Assembly (NCBI RefSeq): GCF_902459465.1
Contig: NC_047063.1
Span: 18,813,685 to 18,877,684, forward strand
Origin: Asterias rubens
Lineage: Eukaryota; Echinodermata; Asteroidea; Forcipulatida; Asteriidae
Length of the DNA: 64,000 nt
Direction: 5' to 3'
Positions 46,847 to 60,900 of this stretch are shown here, in pieces. The notes under the pieces were generated by a model, which was not told where the DNA came from, did not search any database, and saw only the letters and a list, made by a program, of their open reading frames with translations. The position numbers and the translations under genes were made by a program. Each line of letters begins with the position of its first letter. Positions within the stretch are counted from its first letter, which is position 1.

Positions 46847-49800
46847 CTGCAGGGTAATAAGGAATACAAACAAAGTTTTCTTTTAATATTTGAAGGTATA
46901 AAAGGTATAAAGTAATTTAAGACACTTTATAACATCCCATACACATATTCTGCCTTTTCATGGTTTAGATCGCGTCACATGATTTGTCTTAGTGTTACTA
47001 GACGGCGGCCGTGTGATAGTACATCGTTTGCCGTGTGATAGTCCGACGACTATCACACGGCGTGCAGTACAATATAACAGCTCCCCTACAAACTGTTCAG
47101 ACACTATCCATTATGTTATTTATGTTTCAGAACATGCAAGATTTCAAAAGCACCACTTTCTTAGCTCTATAAAATGGAGGTATGCTGGACAATGCTGAAC
47201 AAGCTTTGACAAGTAGCTGAATAGGCGTAGAAAATGTCATTAAGCTAATCAGAAGAAAAAATTATCCCATTCGACCATGTCGCTGTCTGTTACAATGCTT
47301 GTGCCCGTACATATTATTTGTTTACCACTATTGTGTGTTAGGTTAGTAATTGCGAAGGGAACCAGTATAGTACATGCATACATGCTAGCTCTGGCGTCAT
47401 GACCAGCACCACCCGAGCAGCTATAGCTGTCAACGCATAGTACCGATCGGGTACCCAGACGCAATGTAAATGACCAGACTGCACATTTTCTCTTCAAATA
47501 TCCCGCCTTGAATGACCCCACGAACAGCGCAATCATGCTTTAAATTAAAAGGTGATATCCTAAATGTGTGCACGAGATAAAAACTATTTATGTTAACTTT
47601 GATACTCGTGTATTGACATTCCACTAATAAAAATGACGTGTATTAATGGGAAGAAGGGTACATTTTTACAAACAGTGGTAGGTGCCATTGACGACAAATC
47701 TGAGAAAGAATGGTGCCAATCTGTTACCTCCTTGATTGATCCTGGTGTAACGGCAAGGATATAGACCATGTATCCCGGTATACACATCATAGAACTGAGG
47801 GCCAATAGGATACCACATGCTATGGCCCATGGCGGGTACTCATAGTCGGCAAGCTTCAACGGCTTAAACTCAATTAAGTTGAATATGAACACTCCCTGCA
47901 ATGATCAACGGAAGAAAATGTACCTCAGTTTTTAGTTAATGGGGTTCATAGAAAACTCGAGCTAAACACTATTTTTGCTTAAAGCTGAAATTTTGCCCTG
48001 AACATAGAGTACAAAGTTCGTGAGGTATGGTTAAATGAAGCCCCTATCCTACAATTGTAGCTCAGCTTAATCGTCAGGTGTGGCGTTTTCAACTTTCCGC
48101 CGTGTTCAGTTTTCCGAATGACCAAATACGGTAACATTACGTCATGCGACGCCTGCGCGCACAGCAAGCGAAAGTAGTCAATGTTAGTGCCATACTGAGT
48201 CCCGGGAAATTGAACACGGCGGAAGACTGAAACCGCCACACCTGCCTTGAGGAAAAGGGTCAAGAATCAAAACATCAAAGAAGTTCTGTGTTTTGTAAAT
48301 TTGTTCATACAAATTCCTGAGGAAAACAAACAGAACTGCATAATGATTCATCATTGACATCCGGGATACTTACCAGACATAGAGCGGGTACCAGCCCAGC
48401 CCAACAGATCTTCCACCAAATAAACGGCCGGTAACCAATCATCTGCTCTATGTTGCGATAAAACCGGTCCACACCTGTGTGTAATGAAAGCAACACAAAT
48501 GATTCCATTCGGTATTGAAAGCCATGATTTTTTTCGAACAATTTCAAGGAGAAAACGTGATGTTGTACCCAATGCTGAAATGGAAATCTTACCGTAAAAC
48601 CAGCTGACCGCCGCGGTTTGAAAAAACATGAGGAACAACAAACTCATGCCGCTTGCTGCATAGTTGTTGAATATCTCGAACACATAGATACCACCCTGTA
48701 AAACAAGGTGGGTCAATAAGGTTAGAAAAAAACTTTTAGTTTGTTGAATTAAAGGTTCAATACAAATATAGCTATTATTTGTTTAATTAAAAACATGTCG
48801 GCCATGACTGGATTGTGTTTAAAATACACAGTTTTAAAAAATAAATTATTTAAGAAATAACAAAAAAAAGACATAAAAAAATCAAAATACATTTAAAATT
48901 AATACATACAAAAGTAAATGCACGTTGGCCAATGACCACAATAAAAATAAACTATTTCACGGTAGAGCAAGAACGTAAAAAAGGGGAATAGGGATGGGAA
49001 CGAAAAGGCATACCCAATAATATAGTTGGTTTAAAGTAGTACAGTTTCAAGTTATAAAGCAATCAAGTAATTTACAAGTATGCACAATAAGTGCAACATC
49101 ATGTAAGCAGAAAACAAGAAGTGTTCAGTTTTAGATACGGTAGGCAAACCCTAACGGTGCACATGCAATAAGGTACGGATTGAAAACCCAATCCACAGGC
49201 AAGGCCGCGGGGCAATTATAACTCAGTCAACCTGATCATCATGTAGCAAAAGTGCAACATAAATGATTGCACGTTATTACATCGAATTAAGGAACGACAG
49301 GTTTAGTTGGCATGATATGTTTTAAAGGGACACATCTGAACTTTATTTACACATCGAAGAAGAGTCTTAAGAAATAAATGATGTACCGTTTTTTTCCAAC
49401 TCCAGTTGTTGTGTGTGTGTTAATTTTGCTAATTATTATGTGTGTCGATGGAATGCAATAAATGGAACCTAAACACAAATTTGCAATAAAAGGAGAAAAC
49501 AAATCTACTCTAATGTGGTCTAAAATTAAAGCAGGATATTAATTTTCTGGTGAACGTTGGGGGCGGTGTTGTTGGGTCATTTACCTGTGTTACCAAAGTC
49601 AGTCCAATAATATACGACACGACGCAAGTTACTGCGATGAAGAGCTCCTTGTATTGACGCAGATACTTCGGCCATTCATCCATACACGCTGTGAAGAAAC
49701 CCTCCATGGTGCAAAACTGAATTAGATTAAAAATATTATTAGTATGTATTGTTTGAAGCTTTCTAAACTGGTAGGTACAACCATGTGTAAATACTCAGCT

Positions 49801-51880
49801 CGTATTCAGAAGAAAGTTGGATTGGAAGTGGTGGTGGAGCTTTAAGTAGCGCTTGAGGGATACACTAATATTATATAGTTTTATAAAGCGCAAAATATCT
49901 ACCAAAATGGTATCAAGGCACTTCAAACTAAAACATTTGAATACAGGGTTTATGGGTTTTTTTAATTAAAGGATACCAATATTTAGCATTGTGTTCAACT
50001 CCTGCGAAACATTCCATGCGAGTGCCAGGCAGCCATGTGACGTAGCGATTGAAGGATGCACTAAATATTATATGGTTTTATAAAGCGCAAGTATCTACCA
50101 AAATGGTATCAAGGCACTTCAAACTGAAACAATTGAAGACGGGGTTTATGTTTTTTTTAATTAAAGGATACCAATATTTAGCATTTATGCACATGTGTTC
50201 AACTCCTGCGAAACATTCGCTGCGAGTGCCGGGCAGCCATGTGACATCAAAATGCGCTTCGCATTTGCGTTTGCAGGAAGTATGAATCGGGCTTTATAGT
50301 GACGGAACTGCTACCTTTTGCGTTTTAAATACATAGGAATTTTAGGACGGAGGACAAGACTGTCCTTTTATCTAGAAATTACTACTAGCCTCTACTTATC
50401 AAGTCGGCCTCCATACTCTTCATTTTCTTTGATTGTAAACCTTTAAACTACTCTGTCTATTATTACAATGGAAGACTTTTGGAACGCTTGGTGGCAGCAG
50501 ACTTACCAGGTAAAATACATTGTTCACGGTCATCTGCGCACGCTCAGAACTACGTAAACAATGGAAATTTACCTGGTAAGTCTGCTGCCACCTAGCGTCC
50601 TAAAGTCTCCTATTGTATATGCACTCTGCAATGCATCAGTAAAGTTTTGACAATATGGAAATAAATGTAAATGGGAGAGTTTGAGGCGCTAGGTGGTAGC
50701 AGACTTACCACGCAAATTTCCATTGGTTACGTAGTTCTGAGCATGCGCACATTACCGAGAACAATGGACTTTACCTGGTAAGTCTGTTGCCACCAAGCGT
50801 CCTGAAAATCTCCCATTGAATTTAAACAAAATCTCTGATGTTTACCTGGCTGTCCAGACCGACCATGAAGATCATGGAGAAGAAGAAGCAAGACCAGAGC
50901 GGGGAGATCGGGAGCTGAGCCAGGGCAGCTGGGTAGGCCAAGAACGCCAGTCCCGGTCCTGAAGTAGGATAGAAACACATAGAGCAATACGTCATAAACC
51001 AATCACAGTACAATACAACACATTATTATTCATAGAGCGCTGTTACTCATAAAAAATATGGTTATATAGCGCTCAGTATTGAGCAGAGTCCAGAAAATTA
51101 GCATTTTCCCCAGTTTTGCTAATCGAAATAAACACATGATGGACATTCTTCATCATAAGACTGTTTGTAAAGTTTATTGAATCATTGAGATATAAATACC
51201 TTTACCACCTGAACTCTATTCAGATAAGTATCCTCAAACAAAGTTGAAATCCTTGACGAAATAATTAAAAAATTAACAGTTGTCATTGTGTGTTACCAGC
51301 CTACGTCCTACATGAACACTGATGAGAACAATAAAGTGTTTTAACAAGAAAAAACACAAACAAACGGTTAAAAACAAACTTACCAGACGCTGTGACATTT
51401 TCGACATCCACATGCTGCACATGCGCCATGTGCCCCAGGGTGGAAAAGATGACGAATCCAGCAAAGAAACTAGTACAACTGTTGATAACCGATACGATAA
51501 GTGCGTCCCTGAAAAATAGAATTAAATTCAAACAAAATCAGACGTGGTTAAAGGCACTGGATACCTTTGGTAATTGTCAAAGACAAGTCTTCTCACTTGG
51601 TGTATCTCAAAATATCCCAAAATAACAAACCAGTGAGAATTTTAACTCAATTGGTCGTCAAAGCAGCGAGAGAATAGTAGAAGAAAAAACAACCTTGTCA
51701 CACCAGTTGTGTGCTTTCAGATGCCTTGGTTTCAATTCAAAATATAGTGGGAAATAACCTCTCTCAAAAAAAAAAAAAAAAAAAAACTATATCCAAAGTT
51801 TCACAGATTTGTTATTGTATGCATGTTTGGTGCACTGAAAGCAATTTGTAAGTCAATCAGTCAATCAATCTATCAATCAG

Positions 51881-51925
<45 letters not shown>

Positions 51926-54900
51926 CGTAATTTGTATAGCGCCTAAATCAAAAGTTTGCTCCAAGGCGCTCACAGGAGGGAAGGTACACGTTTAGTAATT
52001 ACTCAAAACAAACATTAACTTAAAAACTGACTTGGTAACGAGCATTGGAGAGCTATTGATAGTATAAAACATTGTGAGAAACGGCTCCCTCTGAAGTAGC
52101 ATAGATTTTGAGAAAGAGGTAATTTCTATCTGAAAGCATGCAAATTCGTCCAACAAGGGTGTTTTTTTTTCTTTCATAATTTTCTCGCAACATCGACGAC
52201 CAATTTAGCTCAAATTTCACAAGCTTGTTATTTTATGCTTATGTTTGGATACACCAAGTGAGAAGACTGGTCTTTCACAATTACCAAACATGTATCTTCC
52301 CTTTAATGCATTGTGTGTCAGGCAACTTACATAACACAAATACTCATGAGTTTATCACTTCACACTCCTTAATAACATTTTACTGCAACCAAGCAGAGCT
52401 TTAAAGACACTAGACACCTTTTGGTAATATTGGTCGTCGAAGTTGCGAGATAATACTGGAAGAAAAACCATTAGTTGTGTGCTTTCACATGCTTGATTTC
52501 GGGACCTCAACATCTAATTCTGATGTCTCGAAATCAAACTAAAATATTTTAATGGAAAATTACTTCTTTCTCGAAAACTACGTTACTTCAGAGAAGCCGT
52601 TTCTCACAATGTTTTTGAGTAACAATGATTTTGAGTAATTACCAAGAGTGTTCCCTGCCTTTAAGGGTTACTTACTTGTATACATTATTGTTAAATTTGT
52701 TATAGCTGCCTAGAGCGATCAAACTTCCTAATCCAGTTCCATAGGAGAAGAAGATCTGAGTGACCGCGTCGAGCCAAACCTGTAGAGAGGAGGAAACAAT
52801 CTGATAAATCACTTAACCCTAGGGAACCCAAGAAAAACTGCTGGTGAAAAACAATTATTTGAAGGTACAAATCAAGTAGTTAGGGTGTCAACAAAAACAA
52901 AAAAAATATTTTTTGTCAATTTGACCACGTTTGACCATAGTTACGGAATGTGACACATAATATGTCACATTGGGTGATTGAGCACACACATTTTGAAAAA
53001 CCTTGGTTATAAAGTAATGTATGTTACAAGGTTACTATTTACAAACAGTTTACAATAAATGTTACTCATAAGTTATCACACGCGCGCTCGCGGAAATACG
53101 AATGGTTTTTTTTAAATGTGACACCGGTGTCACATGGGGCTCCTCAGGGCTAATGTCTAAGACAAGTATCCTCACTTGGTGTATCATGTCTAAGACAAGT
53201 ATCCTCACTTGGTGTATCATGTCTAAGACAAGTATCCTCACTTGGTGTATCTCAACATATCAATTCAATTCAATCCAATATTTTAGTAGTCATGTTATAA
53301 AAAAGTACATACAACTCCCTTTTTCTTGTGTGAAAAGTTTACATAAAAATATGAAATCACTAATATATTGCAGTACTTGCTGCTAAACATAGGATTCTAG
53401 CTATCGGGCAATCTCGGGGGTCTAGTTGGTATGACACTGCTCTAAATTGCACAGGTCGTGCAAGTAATTTGCCTGTGTGATTTGTTTTCACAGAACTCGG
53501 GAAAGTACTGATTAACCAGTGCTAAACACACATCGGTGTATATGGGTAAAAACCAAAATGAATATATAAAAAATACACATCCAAAATGCATATACCAAAA
53601 TACATAAAACCACATAACGACACATCACTCTATAATATTAACAATAAAAACGTATGCATAAGATAACAAACCTGTGCGAATTTAGGCTCAATGGTCATCG
53701 AAGTTGCATTGTTGCATTGGTTTGTGTGCTTTCACGTACCAGAGAAAGGCTTCATGCCCGAAACCTTTCCAAGATTCAAATTGTTTGGGTGAAAACTACT
53801 CTTTCTCTCAAACTGCACTACTTCAACGAGAACTGTCACAAAGTTGTTTACTAACAACAGCTCTTCGGTGCTCCTCATCACCAAGCAAGTTTGTATAATC
53901 ATTGACATGTATTAATAGAAGTACAGAAGATAACTTATATGGGCTCAAAATAGTTCAGAAGAAGAGTTTTACATGATATAGGTTTTCTCGGTCAATTTCA
54001 GAAAATGAGCAGCCAATTTCATGTTCACGCGTTCGAATTAAAGCTGTTTTGCCTCTCCAGTTGTTACTGCGTTTTAAATTTAGAATTCGGCCATTCAATT
54101 TCGTTTTGAGTCGAGTCAAATTCCTTAAGCACTCTGTTCAATTTAGCGTAGCGTCATTCATTTTCGTGACACACACGCCTCATGAAGCGTCTGTGAATTT
54201 GAATGCTGCTTTGGTGAATTTTTAAAATGAATGATTATTCTGTTAAATCGAATGACGCAACATTACATTTTGACTAATCATAAAACGAAATCGAATGACC
54301 CTTTTCAGTAGCATTCGATTTCGCGCGAAATAGAATAGCTTGATGGTCAAATTGGCTGCTCATTTGCCGAAATTGACAGAGAAAACCTATACTATACTAT
54401 TTGTATATCTTGTGATTTGTTTATTGCTTGAAAATTCAAAACGAAATTGTTAAATTTCCCCCAAGTTACATCATTCTTTAATACCAAGCTTTTAAAAAGG
54501 TATTTTTGTTGTTTTTATGGTAATTCTTAACATTCTATGGATCAAAATACAAATAGCAGTTTGCCTTGTCTGCAGATTTAAAGATTTACCATTAGGGGAA
54601 ATTGAGTATATAAATTGGTGAGTTTAGAATGAAAAAAAAATGAGAAAAAACACTAAGGACGTAGTTTTATTCTTGGGTTGAATCGTGTTTGATAATGGAG
54701 ACGATTTATCAGTGCATATATAATTGGGCACTCCATTTCATTCACTTCCAATGGCCACTCATCCATCGCATAGACCCAAAGCCAAATAAATAAATAACAA
54801 CATTACAGGGACAATCATACAACCCCAGATCAACTGCACCTGCGAATTCTTAAGTACACGGCAGTTCCTCAAAAAAAAAGTGGAGGACAAAATTACCATT

Positions 54901-57900
54901 GGATTTATACAGGCGATCGATAGGGTTCGAAGCGGGCAAGAGCAATCCATTTGGCCAACCGAGGTCGCGGCGCGAATTACCGCCCGAGTTGCAGCGCCGT
55001 TCACCCTCATCTCGTCTCTCTTTCTGTTCGACAGTGTGCTATTAATGACTTAAGGAGATTGTCTAGTGCTGGGGTGCTAAATGGATTTCTGTGATTGAAT
55101 CATGAAGATCCACATGATGCACTATATCCGATCTGAAGGATCTTTTTTTCTTCTTTTTTTCTTTTCAGTCCGTCTTATAAAAAAGTGAGAATTTTGACAG
55201 ACTAGGCCATGATACAAAACCAATTTTTGAATGGGATATCCGATTTTACGGCTGAGGTAAAATAATGAGGTGGGGTATCCGGTTTGACTCTGACGAACGG
55301 TTTTGAGTGAGTTCTGTGTAAAGGGTCTTTGTTGAAACAATTTAATGTGTAGCCTTCACTGCTATATTTAAATGGTTTAAGAGCTACCACTAGAAAAGGA
55401 TGCAGCTTTGAATTCAAAATGTTGGATTTGGAGGTTTGACTTTGCAGCGATTCATTTAAATCAATTTGGTATTTTGTTGTAAGCGTTTTCTATTTCTTTT
55501 CGAACAGCCATACTGGTAAAGCCAATATCTGAAAGAGAAGAACTCCTTGCCTGTGAATGTTTCCCTCAATCCTACAATCTTTACTGTTTTAAAGGCAGTG
55601 GACACTATTGGTAATTACTCAAAATAATTATTAGCATAAAACCTTACTTGCTGACGAGTAATGGGGAGAGGTTGATGGTATAAAACATTGTGAGAAACGG
55701 CTCCCTCTGAAGTGCGGCAGTTTTCGAGAAAGAAGTAATTTTCCACGAATTTGATTTCGAGACCTCAGATTTAGAACTTGAGGTCTCGAAATCAACCATC
55801 TAAACGCACACAACTTCGTGTGACAAGGGTGTTTTTTTCTTTCATCATTATCTCGCAACTTCGATGACCGATTGAGCTCAAATTTTCACAGGGTTGTTAT
55901 TTTATGCATACGTTGAGATACACCAACTGTGAAGGCTAGTCTAACCCTAACCCTAACCCTAACCAATAGTGTCCACTGCCTTTAAGAGGAATATCAACTC
56001 CTACCATCAGCTCCCCCCGAGTCTTTTCACATTGAATTATTTTTCTTCTTGTAGCCCCATACAAAGAGTGGCTTTTAGCCTGGTTTGGGATACCATTGTA
56101 TACAAAGAGGGGAAGGGGTGGGAGAAGAACGAACCTGCGAGTCTCCAAGTCTCGTGAAGTCCGGTTTGAGGTAATAAATGATTCCTTTGTCAGCGCCCTC
56201 TAGTGTCACACCCCTGAAGAACATGATGATGAGCATGACGTAGGGGTACATCGAGGTGAAATACACAACCTAAATGGGTCAAATAATCAGGAAACATTGT
56301 TTAATGAAGTAGCAATAACGACCTAACAAACGACAAAACAAACAACAACCTACAAAATATGAAATTAAAACAAAGGATTCTTGTTTTTATAGCATCAACA
56401 ACATTCACTACATGCAAACTTCTAAATAAACATCAACCACTCAAGACAAACAGCCATCCAGTATGACTTGTTGGAAGAATAACATTCAAATCGACTGACT
56501 AAAGGGGAGATGGCAAGCAAAAGCCAGTTGTGTACCGCTTATGAACTGGGCATATAACTTCAAGACCTTGCTATACTGCATACCCACATTATAGGCCACA
56601 ATTCCTTAAAGGAACACGTTGCCTTGAACCGGTCGAGTTGGTCTTTAAAAAGTGTTTGTAACCGTTAAAAATGCATATGGTTGGAACGATGACTTATAGT
56701 GGAATACAATGATCCAAACAATTATGCCTCGAAATTGCGTGGTTTTCCTTTAACCTCGTCGACTAACACGGTCGGCCATTTATGGGGGTCAATAATTGTT
56801 GACTCCCATAAAATGGCCGACCGTGTTAATTCGCAAAGCAAAAGGAAAACCACGCGGCAAGGAGCAAACAAAATTGGACCAATGGCAAAACTTCATCAAG
56901 CTGTTAATAACACACACAATTATTCAACCTGTCACAAAACAAAATTTGCTTAATAAAAACTCAGGTTACCTTTTTATTTGATAAGCAAATTTTTCAGCTC
57001 ATAAGCTGTTATAAAACTCAGAAGCCCAGAAACACATAATTTCACGAAGACCATTAATAAGCAGAAAAGCCTCTGAACAACCTCGTTACCAGGAGCTCAA
57101 AATTCAGGGGACCGATCACCATCCACCTTCAATCTGTTTTTAAAGGAGATGTTTTCAGTTACCCTAATTGGAGCACCACCCCAGGCAAGGTCGTAGCATA
57201 GACAGGTTTGACATGGGTAGGAGACCAAGGCTAGTTAGCTTACAAATCACGGCCTTCTACCCCCAAATCTTGAGAAATCCGAATCTTAGACCTGCTCAGA
57301 CTAAAGGACCCCCTAAGTAATCTCATTATCTAAGACCTTTTAGTTACCCTAGGCTTAAAGATTCGTCACTATGTTGATCCAGCTTGACACCTTTACAAAA
57401 AAACAGCTTATACGATAATCTATATCATCAGTTGTTTCAAGCCCGGGGTTCAGCTTCTTACCATACAGAGTAGCTGAGAAATGTGCTTAGCCAAAATCCC
57501 ATTCAACATGCGCTATTTATGACTGATGACGTGCTTTGTTTGCTTAGCAGAATTTGTTTTAGCAATATTTACTGCTTAAAGCTATGGACACTATTGGTAA
57601 TTACTCAAAATAATTATTAGCATAACACCTCACTTGGTAACAAGTAATGGGGAGCTGTTGATAGTATAAAACATTGTGAGAAACGGCTCCCTCTGAAGTA
57701 ACGTAGTTTTCGAGAAAGAAGTACTTTGATTTCGAGACCTCTGGATTAGATTTTGAGGTTTTGTAATCAAGCATCTGAAAGCACACAACTTCGTGTGACA
57801 AGGGTTTTTTTTCTTTTATTATTACCTCGCAACTTCGACGACCAGGTTTGTTGTTTTATGTATATGTTGAGATACTCCAAGTGAGAAGATAGGTCTTTGA

Positions 57901-60900
57901 CAGTTACAAAGGGCGTCTTTAAGCAACTCTACGAAATTGGACTCAAACCAAGATTCCCCCCCAAAAACGTAGTTTATTTTTGTTTTATACCGTAGATGGA
58001 TGAGTACTATTCCCTCTGTAGCTATGATATATTGTTCCCTTGTTTATTTTATTTGGTTGGTGATAATGCTTGCCAACATCTTTTAAAATACAGCAATTTG
58101 TTTCGTAAAACCGTGGAAGCCAGGGAGGTCAACTTTTGAAACATGTGAAAGTTATATAAATGTATATCAGAATACTTAACGGGTCGGATACTTTTTGTGT
58201 TTTGCGTCCTACCAAAAGTACCAATACCCTTTATTTTAAATCTTCGGACATAATTCTCTATTGGCAGGGCCCGTCCAGGGTAAGGCAAAAAGTTGTAAAA
58301 ACTTTCATCAAAGCGATGTGCCCTCCCAGACCCCTCAAACAAAACAAAAAACATACATGTTTATAAAAATACAGGAAAATAAAAAAGCATACATTTTAAA
58401 AACGTATATAATAACATATAAAAGTACAAAACGCTACATTAAATTACAATCATTAAACACCGAGCTGGCACAAATTATTAAGAAACAAACCAAGCAAAGT
58501 GGTTCACACAGCAAACACCCTTGTTAACAGGTTTCCTCCCTAGGCTTGCAAGCTGCAGTGATTAAGTTCACTTATGGTGCATCCTTGGTTTCATTGCCAG
58601 AGTTGCACAATAATAATAACCTCCCTGGTATCAACAGACCAGGGCCCAATTTCATGACTCTGCTTACCGCCGAATTCTGCGCTTACGATCACGATTCCCC
58701 GCTTACGTGCAAGCGCCGAATTTCTGTGATGCTAGCCTTGTAAGCGTAGAATACCTAGTAATGTGAAGTACGCACGCGCAGAAGCCAAAATTCGCCGCTA
58801 ACCCGTTAAATACGCTTGCCGCAAGCAAAGAATTCCCTGCTTCCGTAAGCGCCGATTCTGTGCTTACGGTAAGCAGAGCCATGAAACTGGGCCCAGATGA
58901 CCAGACGTATGAACAGTTACACAGTCACTTACACAGGCATGCAGCCCCCGGGCTTGCATTACACAGTTAATCTTAGACAAAATTATTCGATAACCGGAGG
59001 GAATCAAAGAAAATACCGAGCTGACAAATGAGAGCCGCGTCCACCATCAACGTCCATATCGCCCCGAGCGGAGCAGATTGCCAATGAATCAATTTCACTG
59101 CTCTAGTTTCGAGAGACCCCATAGCACGGGGACACCAGTGTTGAAGCATAGAGCAAGGACAAGCTCTATGGTTGAATTCAGTGTTATAGTGTTGGTAGTT
59201 ACTCAATCTAAACTTACTTGGTAATGAGCTCATCGTTGCTCGTTACCGAGTGAGTTTTTATGCTAACAATTATGTTGAGTAATTACCAATAGTGTCGAGT
59301 GCTTTTGAGAGGTTCGTTATCCTTGGGATGTCTGAACACTCCCCATGTTCTCTTCACAGCTCTTCACACCCACTCCATAGCAATACGTTTTTCTCATCGC
59401 AACGCTTGTATGATACAGTACTTCCCCTCTGAGTTATTTAGTTAATGGTTTTGCCCATTCACGCCCAAAGCATTTGTTTCTTTTATTTTGATCTTTGATT
59501 GTAGTTGCTGGGCAAATCTGAAAAACAGTTTTCCACTGAGAGGTCTCCCCGGGGTAAGGAATCAAATAAATAAATATGCCACAGACTATGTTGATTTGTA
59601 CCTTTCCTGTCCATTTAACACCCCTCCAAATACAGAAGTAGCACACCACCCACACAACGAGCAGCGTCAGGGCTAACTGCCAACGAATCTTGCCGGGGTG
59701 GTCGATAGTTTCAGTCTTTTCCAAGACGTATCTCCTGTTGATATGAAAAAGAAATACCTAATAAGTAGGATTTGTAACTTTGCATGGTGAAATCTCTTTT
59801 CAATAGTGTTGGTTCTTTAAGGTTTATGTGATCATGGGCCCCGCAAAAGCTATGGTAACACCATGTGAAATATGTATTCGAGTAGTGTTAGTTCTGAAAA
59901 GAGCCGGTGGTTAACGACGTTTCGATCAGTCTTCAGGAGAATGCTGGACTCTGTTGCTATCAAAGATTTTTCCCCATGGTGTTGACGCAAACCCCTTTAG
60001 GACATATGTTTTACTTATGCGGGCCCATGATCTCATAAAACTTCTAAAGCAGAAAATATTGCTTAACTCTTTTAGCTAAATTCGAAGAGAAATAGAACAA
60101 ATGGCTCGGCACTTCAATTGGCGAACGCTTTCTGACAACAAGCTTTCTATATTTTGGGGGTTTTGTGTATGTGTTTTAGATTGCAGCTGCTTTTGATGAA
60201 ATCAAACCCCGATCGTCAACAAATAATGGCACTTTTCAAGTCTTTGAGCTCATAGGCTCGGATCGGGCTCAGTCAGAACCTTTAGGTGTGGGATTTCGAA
60301 CAGGTGGCAAATCTTAGCTTAGCCTAAGACTAAAGCCAGCTTTAAAATGTGACCTATTATTTACAGCCAATAATATAGCCATATGCGAGTAATACTTGAA
60401 TGATGTCCAAGCCTTGTTCAGTCACAACAGATTGAATGTTGAATGTTCAAATTGAGTTCATATACCATGCCTAATGTCTGGCTGAGGGTGTCCCCCAAAT
60501 GCCCCCATACTTTTAGTACACTGTTTTCCTCCGTGTAAAGAGTTCCAGAGATTCCCAGAACACTTGAGTGCGTTCGATTAGCTTCCCTTTTGTCGAACCT
60601 GCGATGTTCATTCGGGTAAGCCCCTGACAAGAACTAATCGAACGAAGTCATGCACCGAGTGACCCGTTCCACAAGCAGGGCACTTGGGCATGACCGGGGT
60701 GAGCCCCTGGAATGACGTCAAAGCTATTCGAACCTACCGGGGTCGACCCGGGGAAGCTACTCGAACACAACCTTCATTGGGGGGGGGGGGGGGTGCACCA
60801 TGTCACATATCCAGCACAATGTGAATCCGACTATTGTGTATGGGTGTTTCGTCTGTTTTGTATAGCTAAGAACCTAACTTGCCCATCCCAAACTGTGTGA

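Noticed and set aside
54759..55010. Minus-strand 83-codon open frame with a hydrophobic C-terminal stretch
   Set aside because: No splice context, homology or domain was recognised, and no neighbouring exon continues it.
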